Counted from the first letter of the stretch, positions 25,138-33,255 are shown. The stretch: 64,000 nucleotides of DNA from Amycolatopsis japonica (GCF_000732925.1 NZ_CP008953.1:1426001-1490000); one strand, 5' to 3'. Translations and numbers: made by a program. Notes: generated from the sequence alone by a model not told the origin.

Positions 25138-26487
25138 TCAGCGTGCCGCGGCCGACGGTGCGGACAACGTGAGGACTTCCGGCTCCGCGGTCGCGCAGCA
25201 ACCGCCGGCGGCCGGTGCGTCGTCGGGTTCGTCGAACAGGCCGGCGCCGCCGCAGACTCCGGTCTCGGCCATCCGCAGCTCGACCCGCGCGGCCGCCTCG
25301 TGGTCCCCGGCGAGCTGGGCAGCGATGCTGCGCACCTGCTCGTAACCGGTCATCGCCAGAAAGGTCGGTGCCCGGCCGTAGCTCTTCATCCCGGCAAGGA
25401 AGAAGTCCTTCTCCGGATGCGCGAGTTCCTTCGCACCGTGCGGATACACGGTTCCGCACGAGTGGACGTTCGGGTCGATCAGCGGCGCGAGCGCGACCGG
25501 TGCCTGCAACGTCGGATCCAGCTCCAGCCGGATCTCCGACAGCCAGGTCAGATCGGGCCGGAAACCGGACAAGGTCACGACCTCATCGACCTGCTCGATC
25601 CGCTGCCCGCCCGAGGAGACCAGGGCCAACCGTCCGTCGATGTCGCGGTCGACCGCCTCGGTGCGGAACCCGGTCACCACCGTGATCAGGCCGGACTCCA
25701 CCGCGGCTCGGGCGCGCAGGCCGAGGGCGCCGCGGGCGGGGAGCTGGTCGGCGTCGCCGCCGCCGAAGGTGTTGCCGACCGCGCCACGGCGCAGCACCCA
25801 GCTGATCCGCGTGCCGGGCGCGTCTTTCGCGAGGCCGGACAAGGCGACCAGCGCGGTCAGCGCCGAATGTCCGCTGCCCGCGACCACCACGTGCTTGCCC
25901 GCGTACCGAGCCCGCACCGTGTCGTCGCCCAGATCCGGGACTCGGTACGTGATCCGGTCGGTCGCCGCACGCTCACCGACGGCGGGAAGTCCTTCGCCGC
26001 CGAGCGGATTCGGGGTCGACCACGTGCCGGACGCGTCGATCACCGCCCGCGCCGCGATCCGCTCCTCCGTCCCGTCGGCGGCGCGGACGTGCACGGTGAA
26101 CGGCTCGTCCTCGCGGCCGCTGTCCACGACCCGGTCCCGTCCCCGGCGCGCCACCCCGACCACTTCGGCGCCGAAGCGCACCCGGTCACCGAGCGCCGCC
26201 GCCTGCGGACGCAGATACAGCGCGGCCCAGTCCGAACCGGTCGGGTACGCCTCGCCGTCGGGCCGTGTCCAGCCGGTCGTCTCCAGCAGCCGCCCGGCCG
26301 CCGGGGCGACGAGTTCGGACCACGGCGAGAACAGCCGCACGTGGTTCCACGCCGCCACGTCGGCGCCGGCGTGCGCGCCGCGCTCCAGCACCAGCGGCTC
26401 GAAACCCCGCTCCACCAGCTCGGCGGCCGCCGCCAGCCCCACCGGGCCCGCTCCGATCACCACGACAGGAAGCTCGTTCATCCCCAT
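25138..26487 (-). CDS. FAD-dependent oxidoreductase with C-terminal Cys motifs
   Basis: This 449-residue flavoprotein begins with VVVIGAGPVGLAAAAELVER and has a second nucleotide motif VVVAGSGHSALTALVALSG near residue 200. The mid-region phrase HVRLFSPWSELVAPAAGRLL is typical of flavoproteins found beside ArsR genes. The tail carries ETGVCGGAGLF and GGCCATAEP, which are Cys clusters unlike those of ordinary monooxygenases. It is the first gene of a three-gene operon with the MFS and the ArsO-like enzyme, divergent from the ArsR-ArsN fusion. The substrate is unknown; an organoarsenical is a reasonable guess. Confidence 0.82.
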   Translation of the reverse strand: MGMNELPVVVIGAGPVGLAAAAELVERGFEPLVLERGAHAGADVAAWNHVRLFSPWSELVAPAAGRLLETTGWTRPDGEAYPTGSDWAALYLRPQAAALGDRVRFGAEVVGVARRGRDRVVDSGREDEPFTVHVRAADGTEERIAARAVIDASGTWSTPNPLGGEGLPAVGERAATDRITYRVPDLGDDTVRARYAGKHVVVAGSGHSALTALVALSGLAKDAPGTRISWVLRRGAVGNTFGGGDADQLPARGALGLRARAAVESGLITVVTGFRTEAVDRDIDGRLALVSSGGQRIEQVDEVVTLSGFRPDLTWLSEIRLELDPTLQAPVALAPLIDPNVHSCGTVYPHGAKELAHPEKDFFLAGMKSYGRAPTFLAMTGYEQVRSIAAQLAGDHEAAARVELRMAETGVCGGAGLFDEPDDAPAAGGCCATAEPEVLTLSAPSAAAR

Positions 26488-26533
26488 GCACCTTTCATCG
26501 ATCCAACTCGATTGAGTCGATGCGGGGGACTGT

Positions 26534-26575
26534 ATCGACCAGTGTCGATTGACGCAACCATCGATTCTGGTCGAT
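26534..26575. promoter_or_regulatory. ATCGA/TCGAT inverted repeats between flavoprotein and ArsR-ArsN genes
   Basis: ATCGAC-CAGT-GTCGAT (26534-26549) is a perfect inverted repeat. ATCGA-ttctgg-TCGAT (26560-26575) is another, ending 10 bases before the ArsR-ArsN start. A third related site, CTCGATTGAGTCGAT, lies near 26508. These are probable operators for the divergent pair. Confidence 0.65.
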
Positions 26576-26585
26576 ACTGGGCGGC

Positions 26586-27431
26586 ATGACCACCGTGGTG
26601 CCTGTTCCGCTCGCCGGCCTCCTGCCCGAAACCGAGGCCGCGACCTACGCCGGCTGGTTCGCCTGCCTGGCCGAGCCGATGCGGGTGAAGCTGCTGCACG
26701 CGGTCGCGACCTCGCCTCGCGGTCTGACCGTGGGCGCGCTGACGGAGATCCTCGGGACCAGCCAATCCACGTGCTCCCACCATGTGCGGAAACTGGCCGA
26801 TGTCGGTTTCGTGCACCTGCGGAAAGAGGGCACGGCCACGGTCGTGACGATCAATCAGGCGTGCTGCAGCGGCCTGCCGCACGCAGCCGACGCCGTCATG
26901 GGCCTGCTCGCGCCGCGGCCCTGCTGCCCGGACAACCTGCCCGAGGACGTCACCGTCAGGTCGATGGCCGCCAGTGACTGGAACGCGGTGCGCAGGATCT
27001 ACGCTGAGGGCATCGCGACCGGCGTCGCCACCTTCGAGACCGAAGTCCCCAGCCGTAAAGCGCTCGACGCGAAATGGCTGCCCGGGCATCGGTGGGTCGC
27101 CGAGGCTGACGGCGAGGTCGCCGGCTGGACCGCCATCACTCCTGTCTCAGAACGCGAGTGCTACCAGGGAGTGGCCGAAACATCGGTCTACGTCGCCGAA
27201 AGCCACCGCGGCCGCGGCGTCGGGAAAGCCCTACTCTTCAAGCAAGTCACCGAAGCCGACGCCGCCGGAATCTGGACGCTGCAGACCTCGATCTTCACCG
27301 ACAACCGAGCCAGCATCGCCCTGCACCACAGCGCCGGCTACCGCACCGTCGGCATCCGCGAACGCATCGCCCAACGCGACGGCATCTGGCACGACACCGT
27401 CTTCCTCGAACGCCGCAGCCCCGTCAACTAG
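26586..27431 (+). CDS. arsN: ArsR regulator fused to ArsN-type N-acetyltransferase
   Basis: This is a 281-residue two-domain protein. Residues 1-110 are an ArsR winged helix (AEPMRVKLLHAVATSPRGLT, QSTCSHHVRKLADVGFVHLR) with C27, C63 and two vicinal pairs, C93-C94 (QACCSGL) and C113-C114 (RPCCPDN). Residues 120-281 are a GNAT domain of the phosphinothricin/arsinothricin acetyltransferase type: IYAEGIATGVATFETEVP, AETSVYVAESHRGRGVGKAL (acetyl-CoA loop) and TDNRASIALHHSAGYRTVGI. ArsN acetylates the amino group of arsinothricin-like compounds. The fusion ties detection to detoxification in one polypeptide. The start lies 10 bases after an operator, so the mRNA may be nearly leaderless. Confidence 0.88.
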   Translation: MTTVVPVPLAGLLPETEAATYAGWFACLAEPMRVKLLHAVATSPRGLTVGALTEILGTSQSTCSHHVRKLADVGFVHLRKEGTATVVTINQACCSGLPHAADAVMGLLAPRPCCPDNLPEDVTVRSMAASDWNAVRRIYAEGIATGVATFETEVPSRKALDAKWLPGHRWVAEADGEVAGWTAITPVSERECYQGVAETSVYVAESHRGRGVGKALLFKQVTEADAAGIWTLQTSIFTDNRASIALHHSAGYRTVGIRERIAQRDGIWHDTVFLERRSPVN

Positions 27432-27475
27432 TCCACACCCGCCACTCGACGGACCCCAACCCCGGTTCGTTCGGG

Positions 27476-27979
27476 CTAGCGTGCGCGAGCGCGCAGGACG
27501 GTGTGGCGCGAGAGGTCGAGCTGCAGCCACAGCATCCGGTCCGCGGTCGTCTCGTTCCGGGTACCGGCGCGGATCGCGTCGCGGTGGTCGGTGACGGCCC
27601 GGGCGAGTGTTTCCAGCGCGGTTCGCAGGTCATCGATGACGTTGGTTTCGTCGAGCAGGCGGACGCGGGGTGCGATGCTCCCGCGGCGCTCACACGCGCG
27701 GTTCAGGAAATGGATCGTGCGTGACTTCCATTCCTCATACTCGACTTTTGCTCGCCGGCGGTCCTTATACGTGCCTTCGACAGCGCGCAGGCTGGCTTTG
27801 CGTTGAAGGAAGGAGACTTCGACTTGTTTGATCAGCAGTCCGAGTGCGCGGTGGGTCTGCCGGAGTCGCTCGTCGTCGGTGGTCATCGCTCGCCAGCGTG
27901 CCGGGTTCGGCCGGTTGATCTCGTGGCCGACGGCGGTGATGGCTGCACGGTCGTCGTCGAGTGCGTAGGGGAGATTCAT
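27476..27979 (-). CDS. Hypothetical helical protein paired with an XRE regulator
   Basis: ATG 27979 overlaps the stop of the upstream regulator (ATGA), so translation is coupled. The 167 residues are mostly charged helices (LRQTHRALGLLIKQVEVSFL, DRRRAKVEYEEWKSRTIHFL, then VIDDLRTALETLARAVTDHR) with no membrane segment. DUF5753 regulators usually sit next to a small DUF397/Scr1-type protein; this partner is longer and does not look like DUF397. I cannot assign a function. Confidence 0.7.
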   Translation of the reverse strand: MNLPYALDDDRAAITAVGHEINRPNPARWRAMTTDDERLRQTHRALGLLIKQVEVSFLQRKASLRAVEGTYKDRRRAKVEYEEWKSRTIHFLNRACERRGSIAPRVRLLDETNVIDDLRTALETLARAVTDHRDAIRAGTRNETTADRMLWLQLDLSRHTVLRARAR

Positions 27980-28893
27980 GCCCCGAACCTCGCTGCAGAA
28001 TCGCGGTGGTCTGGGATGCGAGCCTGGTCGGGTTCCAGACGATGCTCGATGTCGGCCACCGTTCGGATGAGCCATTCCGTGGTTTCCCAGTGGCTGAGTG
28101 ACAATTTCGCCAGACGTGCTGTCTGTGTCTCGTAGTAGGCGAGGTCGTGTGGTTGTTCGAGGAAGGTACTGAACGTGGGGTGCTGAAGGTGGAGAACGGG
28201 CGGGTGTTCGTCGTGCTGATACACGGTGAACGCGATGGAGATGTCATCCACGGGCGCGTCGGCGGGTACGAGGTGGATGCGGCAGCGGGGCGCTGCGGCC
28301 AGGACCGCCAAATGCGCCAGCTGGTCGCGCGCGACCGCAAGACCTCCGGGGTGGGCGAGAAGAACCTTTTCGGGGATATAGAACGTGAACGGGCCTCGTT
28401 GAAGGCTGTTATGGGGCTGCCATCGAAGGCGGTTCTGGACACCGGCCTCGAACTCTGGCCCGTCCTGGTGGCCGTGGCGGCGAAGGGTGAGGCGGATGTG
28501 CGCTTCGGTTTGGATCTGACGGGGAATGTCGCGGGGGTCGTAAGTTGTGCAGGACATGCTCTCGGCGTCGAGCAAGGAGACGAGGATAAGGCCGTCAGGA
28601 ACCTCCCGGGGGTGTGGCCTCGCCTGATAGCCGTCGTCGGCGGCGCGGTCCAGCGTCAGCAGGCGATCGAACTCCGCAGTAGTGGCTCTCGCTCGCGCGA
28701 GGTAGAGCGCGATCTTGCCGTCAGGTGCCTTCCACTTGCCGTGCTCCAAACGCGACACTGACGAAGTGGGCCAGTCCAGCATGTGGCTCATGTCTTTTAC
28801 GAGGTACCCGGCACGAGTTCGGATGCGTTGCAACTCGGCGCCGATCTCCCTCCTTTTCGCGCTGGAAACGTATTGACTGTTGGCTGGTTTCAT
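27976..28893 (-). CDS. XRE-family regulator with DUF5753-type sensor domain
   Basis: ATG 28893 has GAGG 6 bases upstream. Of its 305 residues, the N-terminal 75 form an HTH (KRREIGAELQRIRTRAGYLV, DWPTSSVSRLEHGKWKAPDG). The rest matches the DUF5753 domain: a segment like IPRQIQTEAHIRLTLRRHG, then RWQPHNSLQRGPFTFYIPE, QLAHLAVLAAAPRCRIHLVP and FLEQPHDLAYYETQTARLAK. Such proteins are common in actinomycetes as regulators paired with small DUF397 proteins (the Scr1-type modules). Its ligand is unknown. Confidence 0.85.
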   Translation of the reverse strand: MKPANSQYVSSAKRREIGAELQRIRTRAGYLVKDMSHMLDWPTSSVSRLEHGKWKAPDGKIALYLARARATTAEFDRLLTLDRAADDGYQARPHPREVPDGLILVSLLDAESMSCTTYDPRDIPRQIQTEAHIRLTLRRHGHQDGPEFEAGVQNRLRWQPHNSLQRGPFTFYIPEKVLLAHPGGLAVARDQLAHLAVLAAAPRCRIHLVPADAPVDDISIAFTVYQHDEHPPVLHLQHPTFSTFLEQPHDLAYYETQTARLAKLSLSHWETTEWLIRTVADIEHRLEPDQARIPDHRDSAARFGA

Positions 28894-29089
28894 CGGGGCC
28901 TCGTTGTCGTGCTGCGGAAGCAGTGGTGAACCGGGCACGTGTCACGTGCCGCTGTCAGGTCAGTGTGGCGGCGGTGCTGATTTCGCCGATGGATTCCATT
29001 TCGCTCAGGGCATTGTCTTCAGTGCACTATTCTCTCTGCTGATACGGCCAAGTCGTTAGCGTGTTCTGATCGAATTGCGGTAGAGGGAT

Positions 29090-29133
29090 GGTGGCGTCCC
29101 GGCGGGCGCGAAGAGGTTTGCCGGGACGCCACC
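29090..29133 (-). terminator. Perfect 14-bp terminator hairpin
   Basis: GGTGGCGTCCCGGC and GCCGGGACGCCACC pair perfectly around a 16-base loop, 40 bases after the stop of the minus-strand regulator at 29174. The symmetry would also stop transcripts from the other side. Confidence 0.75.
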
Positions 29134-29173
29134 GAGCGGGCCCAAGGATGGCGATCCCGTCAGTACGGGCCTT

Positions 29174-30025
29174 TCACAAGACATAGCGGGTAGCCATCGC
29201 TTTGAGGGTGGTCTCCAGATCCAGAACTGACATCGAGCATACGTCTGCGAGCCAGTTCAACGCCGGTTTATCCAACGAGTACGTTGTGACAGGCTTGTCC
29301 TGGTTCAGTAGGGTTGCGGCCCAGCGGCGAAGAGGCTCCAGCTCTGGACGTTCGTTCTCGACGACCTTTCGGAGATTTAAGCGGATTCGCCGAGGACTGT
29401 CCCCGAGTACCTGTCGCTGAACCCTTGCGACGATCTCGGATGGACTCTCGTCCATCGCCAGGCATAGTTCGAAAAGTCGCGTCACTGATATCTTGCGCGT
29501 GCCAAGCTCGTACGTGGCAATCATCTGTCCCGAGACGTCGGAGTCCAGGCGCTCCAGCAGATCATTCCTGGTCCACCGGCGCTGTTGCCTTTGCTTCTTT
29601 AGCTCGCGCCCCAGGACCCTCTGGACGCTGAGGAAGTCATCTGCTGACGCCAGCGAGTTCATCTGTGCCTCTTCGCTGTATTCCGTTCCCTGCCGCTCGC
29701 GCAGAAGATCGTGAAACTCCAACGCCCGGGCGATCGCGATCTTCCTGTGGCCAAGAGAATCCGCAATCTCGTCTACCGTCAGCCTTTTCCCGCAGAACAT
29801 GTCGCGGAGCTGCCGTCGCCCGGTTTCCTGCAAGAGCTGACGCTTCGGGAGGCCGAAGACATAGACGTGGCGATAGAGACTGGCCGTGCCCATATCGAAC
29901 ATCGTCTTAAGATCCGAGACGCTGATCTCTAGGTCGAACCACGCTTCGGTGAACGCCTCACGCCGCTTGCGCTCGGTCGCCGCTGCGTCGGACGGGTCGT
30001 TGTCGGGATCTTTCGCCGTCGTCAC
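29174..30025 (-). CDS. Regulator with three predicted helix-turn-helix units
   Basis: The 283-residue protein shows three HTH-like stretches. The first is near 35-65 (SVSDLKTMFDMGTASLYRHV), the second near 78-105 (LTVDEIADSLGHRKIAIARA), and the third is an XRE-type domain near 135-205 (VLGRELKKQRQQRRWTRNDL, SGQMIATYELGTRKISVTRL). The C-terminal 75 residues have no recognised motif. Codon usage is less biased than in the ars genes, which suggests acquired DNA. GTG 30025 overlaps the stop of a 53-residue HTH-like frame. Targets are unknown. Confidence 0.75.
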   Translation of the reverse strand: MTTAKDPDNDPSDAAATERKRREAFTEAWFDLEISVSDLKTMFDMGTASLYRHVYVFGLPKRQLLQETGRRQLRDMFCGKRLTVDEIADSLGHRKIAIARALEFHDLLRERQGTEYSEEAQMNSLASADDFLSVQRVLGRELKKQRQQRRWTRNDLLERLDSDVSGQMIATYELGTRKISVTRLFELCLAMDESPSEIVARVQRQVLGDSPRRIRLNLRKVVENERPELEPLRRWAATLLNQDKPVTTYSLDKPALNWLADVCSMSVLDLETTLKAMATRYVL

Positions 30026-30183
30026 TGGTCACCCCCGACCCTTTGATGACTGCCGAGCGCACGGTGTATCTCGGCGTTGCTGGCGTCGGCTTCACGTGCG
30101 ATTGTCGCGACGGGCTTACTGTGTAGACGCCGATGCGCCCGTAGCGGACGGCTACTGTCCTGAGCGGACTGCCTTTGACCCAT
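30022..30183 (-). CDS. Possible 53-aa HTH peptide overlapping the next gene
   Basis: ATG 30183 opens a 53-residue basic frame whose C-terminal part, KPVATIAREADASNAEIHRA, reads as a helix-turn-helix. Its stop overlaps the following GTG start (GTGA), a pattern of coupled genes. The ribosome site is poor and the upstream frame stays open, so the start is uncertain. Confidence 0.4.
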   Translation of the reverse strand: MGQRQSAQDSSRPLRAHRRLHSKPVATIAREADASNAEIHRALGSHQRVGGDQ

Positions 30184-30395
30184 CCTGGATGAACTCACGA
30201 TGATCCCGCTGTCGGCCGGGCCGGATGTAGCTGAGCCCGGTAAAGTGAAAGGTGAATTCCTTGGTGCTGCTGGGGTGCAGTTGTGCCCGCTCGAACCCGC
30301 ACCGAATCCAAGCCGGCTATGTCGTGCACAGGAAGACGACGGCTGGGCGGCGGGTCTAGCCATGTAGCAGTTGCTATTTGCCGCCGAGTGCGAAG

Positions 30396-31538
30396 TCAGT
30401 TGTCGGTAATAGTCCAACGGTGCTCGCTATCGGGTTCGTCCAGCCACACCGTGTTGTGGCCGTACTTGTCGACGGTCAACCCAAGCCGTTGCCAGTTCGG
30501 GCGGCCTGAGTCGAGCCAAAGCCGATGCGCCTGCTCGATTGGCCGCCACAGTGCGGTTCTCCCGCTTTCGGTGACGGTGCGCTCAGCGAGGTTGATTCGG
30601 GTCCACGAGCCGTCCGGTGCGGCCAGCGTGGCTTCGTAGGGTTGTCGGGTTTCGCGATCGAGCACCATGCCGAACCGCACACCACGGGGGAGACCGCTGA
30701 GTTGCGCGAGGAACCAGACGACCGGCGAGTTCCAGGGAGGGACTGGAGCGGCGGCGGTGAAGGTCCGTTCGCCGTCGACGTCCTCGACCGGGGGCACTGA
30801 GACGATTTCGTCGTTTTCGTGCCGCATCGCCATGAACGAGGCAAACCTGGGTGCGAAACGGCCCTCCAGGGTTCCACCGTCTTTGAGGTGGAGGTGCACG
30901 AGGTTCCCGGCGCTGATCGCGAGTTTTAGGTCAACGAGGACCGCGCCACCGGGCGCTAGTTGTTCGGCCCAGGAGACGGGGACCGCCGGGACCGCGCAGG
31001 TGGCGATGATCCGGTCGTAGGGCGCGTGCTGCGGTAGGCCGCCCTGTCCGTCGGCGGCGATGAGGGTGGGCCGGAAGCGGATGCTGTTCAGCCGCTCGCC
31101 CGCCAGCGCGACCAGGTCCGGGTCTATGTCGACGGAGAAGACCCGGTCATCACCGAGGCGATGGGACAGCAGAGCGGCGTTGTATCCCGTGCCGGTGCCG
31201 ATCTCCAGGACGCGGTGACCGTCGTGGAAGTCGAGTAGTTCGAGCATCCGGACCATCAGCTCGGGATTCGTGCTCGACGAAACGGGATCGGGAAAGCCGC
31301 GGCGATCGTCCAGCGCGGTGACCAGCGTTCGGGTTGCGTAGACACGGTCCCAGCGGTCGGCGGTGTCCCAGCCCGTCCACTGGCCCGTGTTGTCCTGCTC
31401 GTACGCGTGTGGCACGAACACGTGGCGAGGAACGTCCGCGACGGCGGCGTGCCACGCCGGCGTCGTGATATCGCCGCGTTCCCGCATCAGGTCAGCGAGC
31501 TTTCGGGCGTGTGTGGTCCAGTTCGCTGCGGTTGTCAT
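30396..31538 (-). CDS. PIMT-like methyltransferase of a graspetide cluster
   Basis: This 380-residue protein overlaps the ATP-grasp gene (ATGA). The N-terminal 220 residues match protein-L-isoaspartate O-methyltransferases: VPRHVFVPHAYEQDNTGQW, SSTNPELMVRMLELLDFHDG, then VLEIGTGTGYNAALL (SAM motif I) and PYDRIIATCAVPAVP. A C-terminal domain of about 150 residues is specific to RiPP-associated members. In graspetide clusters such enzymes methylate a core Asp, which then cyclises to aspartimide, as shown for fuscimiditide. Its place after the precursor and ligase supports that role here. Confidence 0.88.
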   Translation of the reverse strand: MTTAANWTTHARKLADLMRERGDITTPAWHAAVADVPRHVFVPHAYEQDNTGQWTGWDTADRWDRVYATRTLVTALDDRRGFPDPVSSSTNPELMVRMLELLDFHDGHRVLEIGTGTGYNAALLSHRLGDDRVFSVDIDPDLVALAGERLNSIRFRPTLIAADGQGGLPQHAPYDRIIATCAVPAVPVSWAEQLAPGGAVLVDLKLAISAGNLVHLHLKDGGTLEGRFAPRFASFMAMRHENDEIVSVPPVEDVDGERTFTAAAPVPPWNSPVVWFLAQLSGLPRGVRFGMVLDRETRQPYEATLAAPDGSWTRINLAERTVTESGRTALWRPIEQAHRLWLDSGRPNWQRLGLTVDKYGHNTVWLDEPDSEHRWTITDN

Positions 31539-32488
31539 CGAGGCCCTTTCATGAGCAGTTCGGCGAGGTGGTCGGTCAGCGGTGCGCCGGTCTCATGCTC
31601 GATCCACCCGTACTGTCCGCCCGCGTTGATCTCCAGGAACGTCCACGTGCCGTCCGGGCCGATCACGAAGTCGAGAGCGCCGTAGACCAAGCCCAGCTCC
31701 GTCATCAGGCGGCGGACGCCGTCGATGACCTCGGCTGGTGGCGTGACCAGCTCGTAGGTGTTGCTGCCGTATCCGGTGCGCCAGTCGACGTGGGCTGACT
31801 CGGTGTGCGAGTGGATCGCGGCGGTGGTGACGTGCTCGCCGATGACGAACATGCGCGCCTCGTACGCCTTCGGTATCCACCGCTGGAATTGGTGCGCGGT
31901 GACCTCGACACCGGCCAAATCGGGCAGGTCGTCTGCGTCCAGGACGTGGGTGTGAGCGAACCTTCGCACGCCGCCCTCCACGATCGAGACCGCGCCGAGC
32001 ATCTTGGTGACCGTCTTCCCGTCCCCTGCGAAGCGGAGGACGGGCTCCGGGTCGTTGGTGATCAGGGTGTCGGCAACCTGCAAGCCGCACCGGGCTGCGA
32101 CCGCGAGCTGATACGGCTTGTAGCCGGAGTCCGCCAGCCGCGCCGGGTGGTTGACCCACAACGCGTCCAGGGACATCAGCACGCCGCCGATCCCGTACTT
32201 GGCTTCGATGTTCGCGTGTTCGCGCTCGGCGGTGTTGAGCGCGGCCGGGAAACGGTATGCCTTCGGCGAGCGGTACCAGACCGCCTGGATTTCCTCGAGG
32301 TCGACCACATGGTGTTCGGTGCGCAGGCAGCCGGTCCAGCGGCCCCCGCGCAGCTGAGCGGTGATGCTCAGCTGCGCGGGGAACCAGGCGGTGTTCAGCC
32401 TGTACACCTTGGCTCCGCGGTCGTGGAGGGCGAGCACCATCGAGTCGGCGCTCGGATCCCGCTCTTCGGCCAAGATGAGTATGGACAT
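31535..32488 (-). CDS. tgmB: ATP-grasp ribosomal peptide ligase (graspetide synthetase)
   Basis: This 317-residue ATP-grasp protein forms macrocyclic ester or amide bonds between side chains of a precursor. Its features are VWYRSPKAYRFP in the N-terminal domain, the lysine-bearing KTVTKMLGAVSIVEGG, IPKAYEARMFVIGEHVTTAA, and the metal-binding GALDFVIGPDGTWTFLEINA with the final GGQYGWIEHETG. This matches the TgmB group of actinomycetes. It lies one base after the precursor gene stop and overlaps the methyltransferase gene by 4 bases, a compact three-gene operon. Confidence 0.92.
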   Translation of the reverse strand: MSILILAEERDPSADSMVLALHDRGAKVYRLNTAWFPAQLSITAQLRGGRWTGCLRTEHHVVDLEEIQAVWYRSPKAYRFPAALNTAEREHANIEAKYGIGGVLMSLDALWVNHPARLADSGYKPYQLAVAARCGLQVADTLITNDPEPVLRFAGDGKTVTKMLGAVSIVEGGVRRFAHTHVLDADDLPDLAGVEVTAHQFQRWIPKAYEARMFVIGEHVTTAAIHSHTESAHVDWRTGYGSNTYELVTPPAEVIDGVRRLMTELGLVYGALDFVIGPDGTWTFLEINAGGQYGWIEHETGAPLTDHLAELLMKGPR

Positions 32489-32489
32489 G

Positions 32490-32852
32490 TCAGTCGTTGT
32501 GGTAGTCCTCGGACTGATCCCCTTCGGAACCGTCCTGGCTGCCCGTGGTGGGCGCGGTCGGCGGTCCCATCTCGATCAGCGGTCGGCCTTCCCCATCGAC
32601 ACGGATCTGACGCAGAGGGTCGTAGCTGCCGACAGGGCTGGGTGTTCCGTCGAAGGCGATCTCGGCCATCCGGCGGAGGTTCCACGGGCGGACACCCGCC
32701 GGGGACGGAGCCTCGCCGGGTTCCGAGGCGACCGAGCCCCGGGACAGGGGGAACCGTGGGCTGTGCGACGCCAACGGATCGTCCGAGAAGCCTGTGACGT
32801 CCAGCGTTGCGGTCACGATGATCATCTCCAGTTCTGTGGATTGATTACTCAT
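32490..32852 (-). CDS. tgmA: Graspetide precursor peptide (ATP-grasp target)
   Basis: This 120-residue peptide is encoded immediately before the ATP-grasp gene. The leader carries the family landmarks RPWNLRRM and YDPLRQIRVDGEGRPLIEM. The C-terminal core TGSQDGSEGDQSEDYHND is rich in Ser/Thr, Asp and Glu. Acidic residues would be linked to hydroxyls by the ligase, and one Asp (for example in QDG or GDQ) is the likely methylation and aspartimide site. An internal ATG at 32825 with GGAG adjacent is an alternative start. The ring pattern cannot be predicted reliably. Confidence 0.88.
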   Translation of the reverse strand: MSNQSTELEMIIVTATLDVTGFSDDPLASHSPRFPLSRGSVASEPGEAPSPAGVRPWNLRRMAEIAFDGTPSPVGSYDPLRQIRVDGEGRPLIEMGPPTAPTTGSQDGSEGDQSEDYHND

Positions 32853-32895
32853 TACAACCGGCCGACTGCTGTAGCGAGTCGGCGCGGAACTTTTC

Positions 32896-33222
32896 TCACT
32901 CGTGCGGTGACGAGGTCGGGTGGAGGGCCGGTGGGAGAGCCACGCTGACGATCACGGTGGTTGTCCCGGCCAGCCGGTGGACGAACGCCTGTCTCTGACG
33001 CTCCCCGTTCAGCGCGGCCGGTTTCACGGCGTCGAGGACGTCGTAGAGTGCGCCGACGATCTCGTCGGGCTGGTCGCTTCCGCGTAGGTGGCGGTCAAGG
33101 AGGTCAGCCGAGACTCCGCTGAGGGTCACGGCAATCGAGTTGCCGAGGAACAGAGGTTCGGCTTCGGCGGTCGTCGCGTCGGTACCATCGGAGACCATCT
33201 CCAGCGCAGGTCTTTCGTTCAT
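32896..33222 (-). CDS. Hypothetical protein upstream of the graspetide genes
   Basis: ATG 33222 has GGAGGACGAG directly upstream. The 108-residue protein has a beta-strand-like segment (LFLGNSIAVTLSGVSADLLD), a helix (DEIVGALYDVLDAVKPAAL) and a final strand (TTTVIVSVALPPAL). There is no signal peptide or membrane helix. It lies 43 bases upstream of the precursor gene on the same strand and is bounded on the far side by a terminator, so it is likely part of the graspetide operon. Function is unknown. Confidence 0.7.
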   Translation of the reverse strand: MNERPALEMVSDGTDATTAEAEPLFLGNSIAVTLSGVSADLLDRHLRGSDQPDEIVGALYDVLDAVKPAALNGERQRQAFVHRLAGTTTVIVSVALPPALHPTSSPHE

Positions 33223-33255
33223 CTCGTCCTCCGTTCGTCGGTCAGTCAGTCGGGG

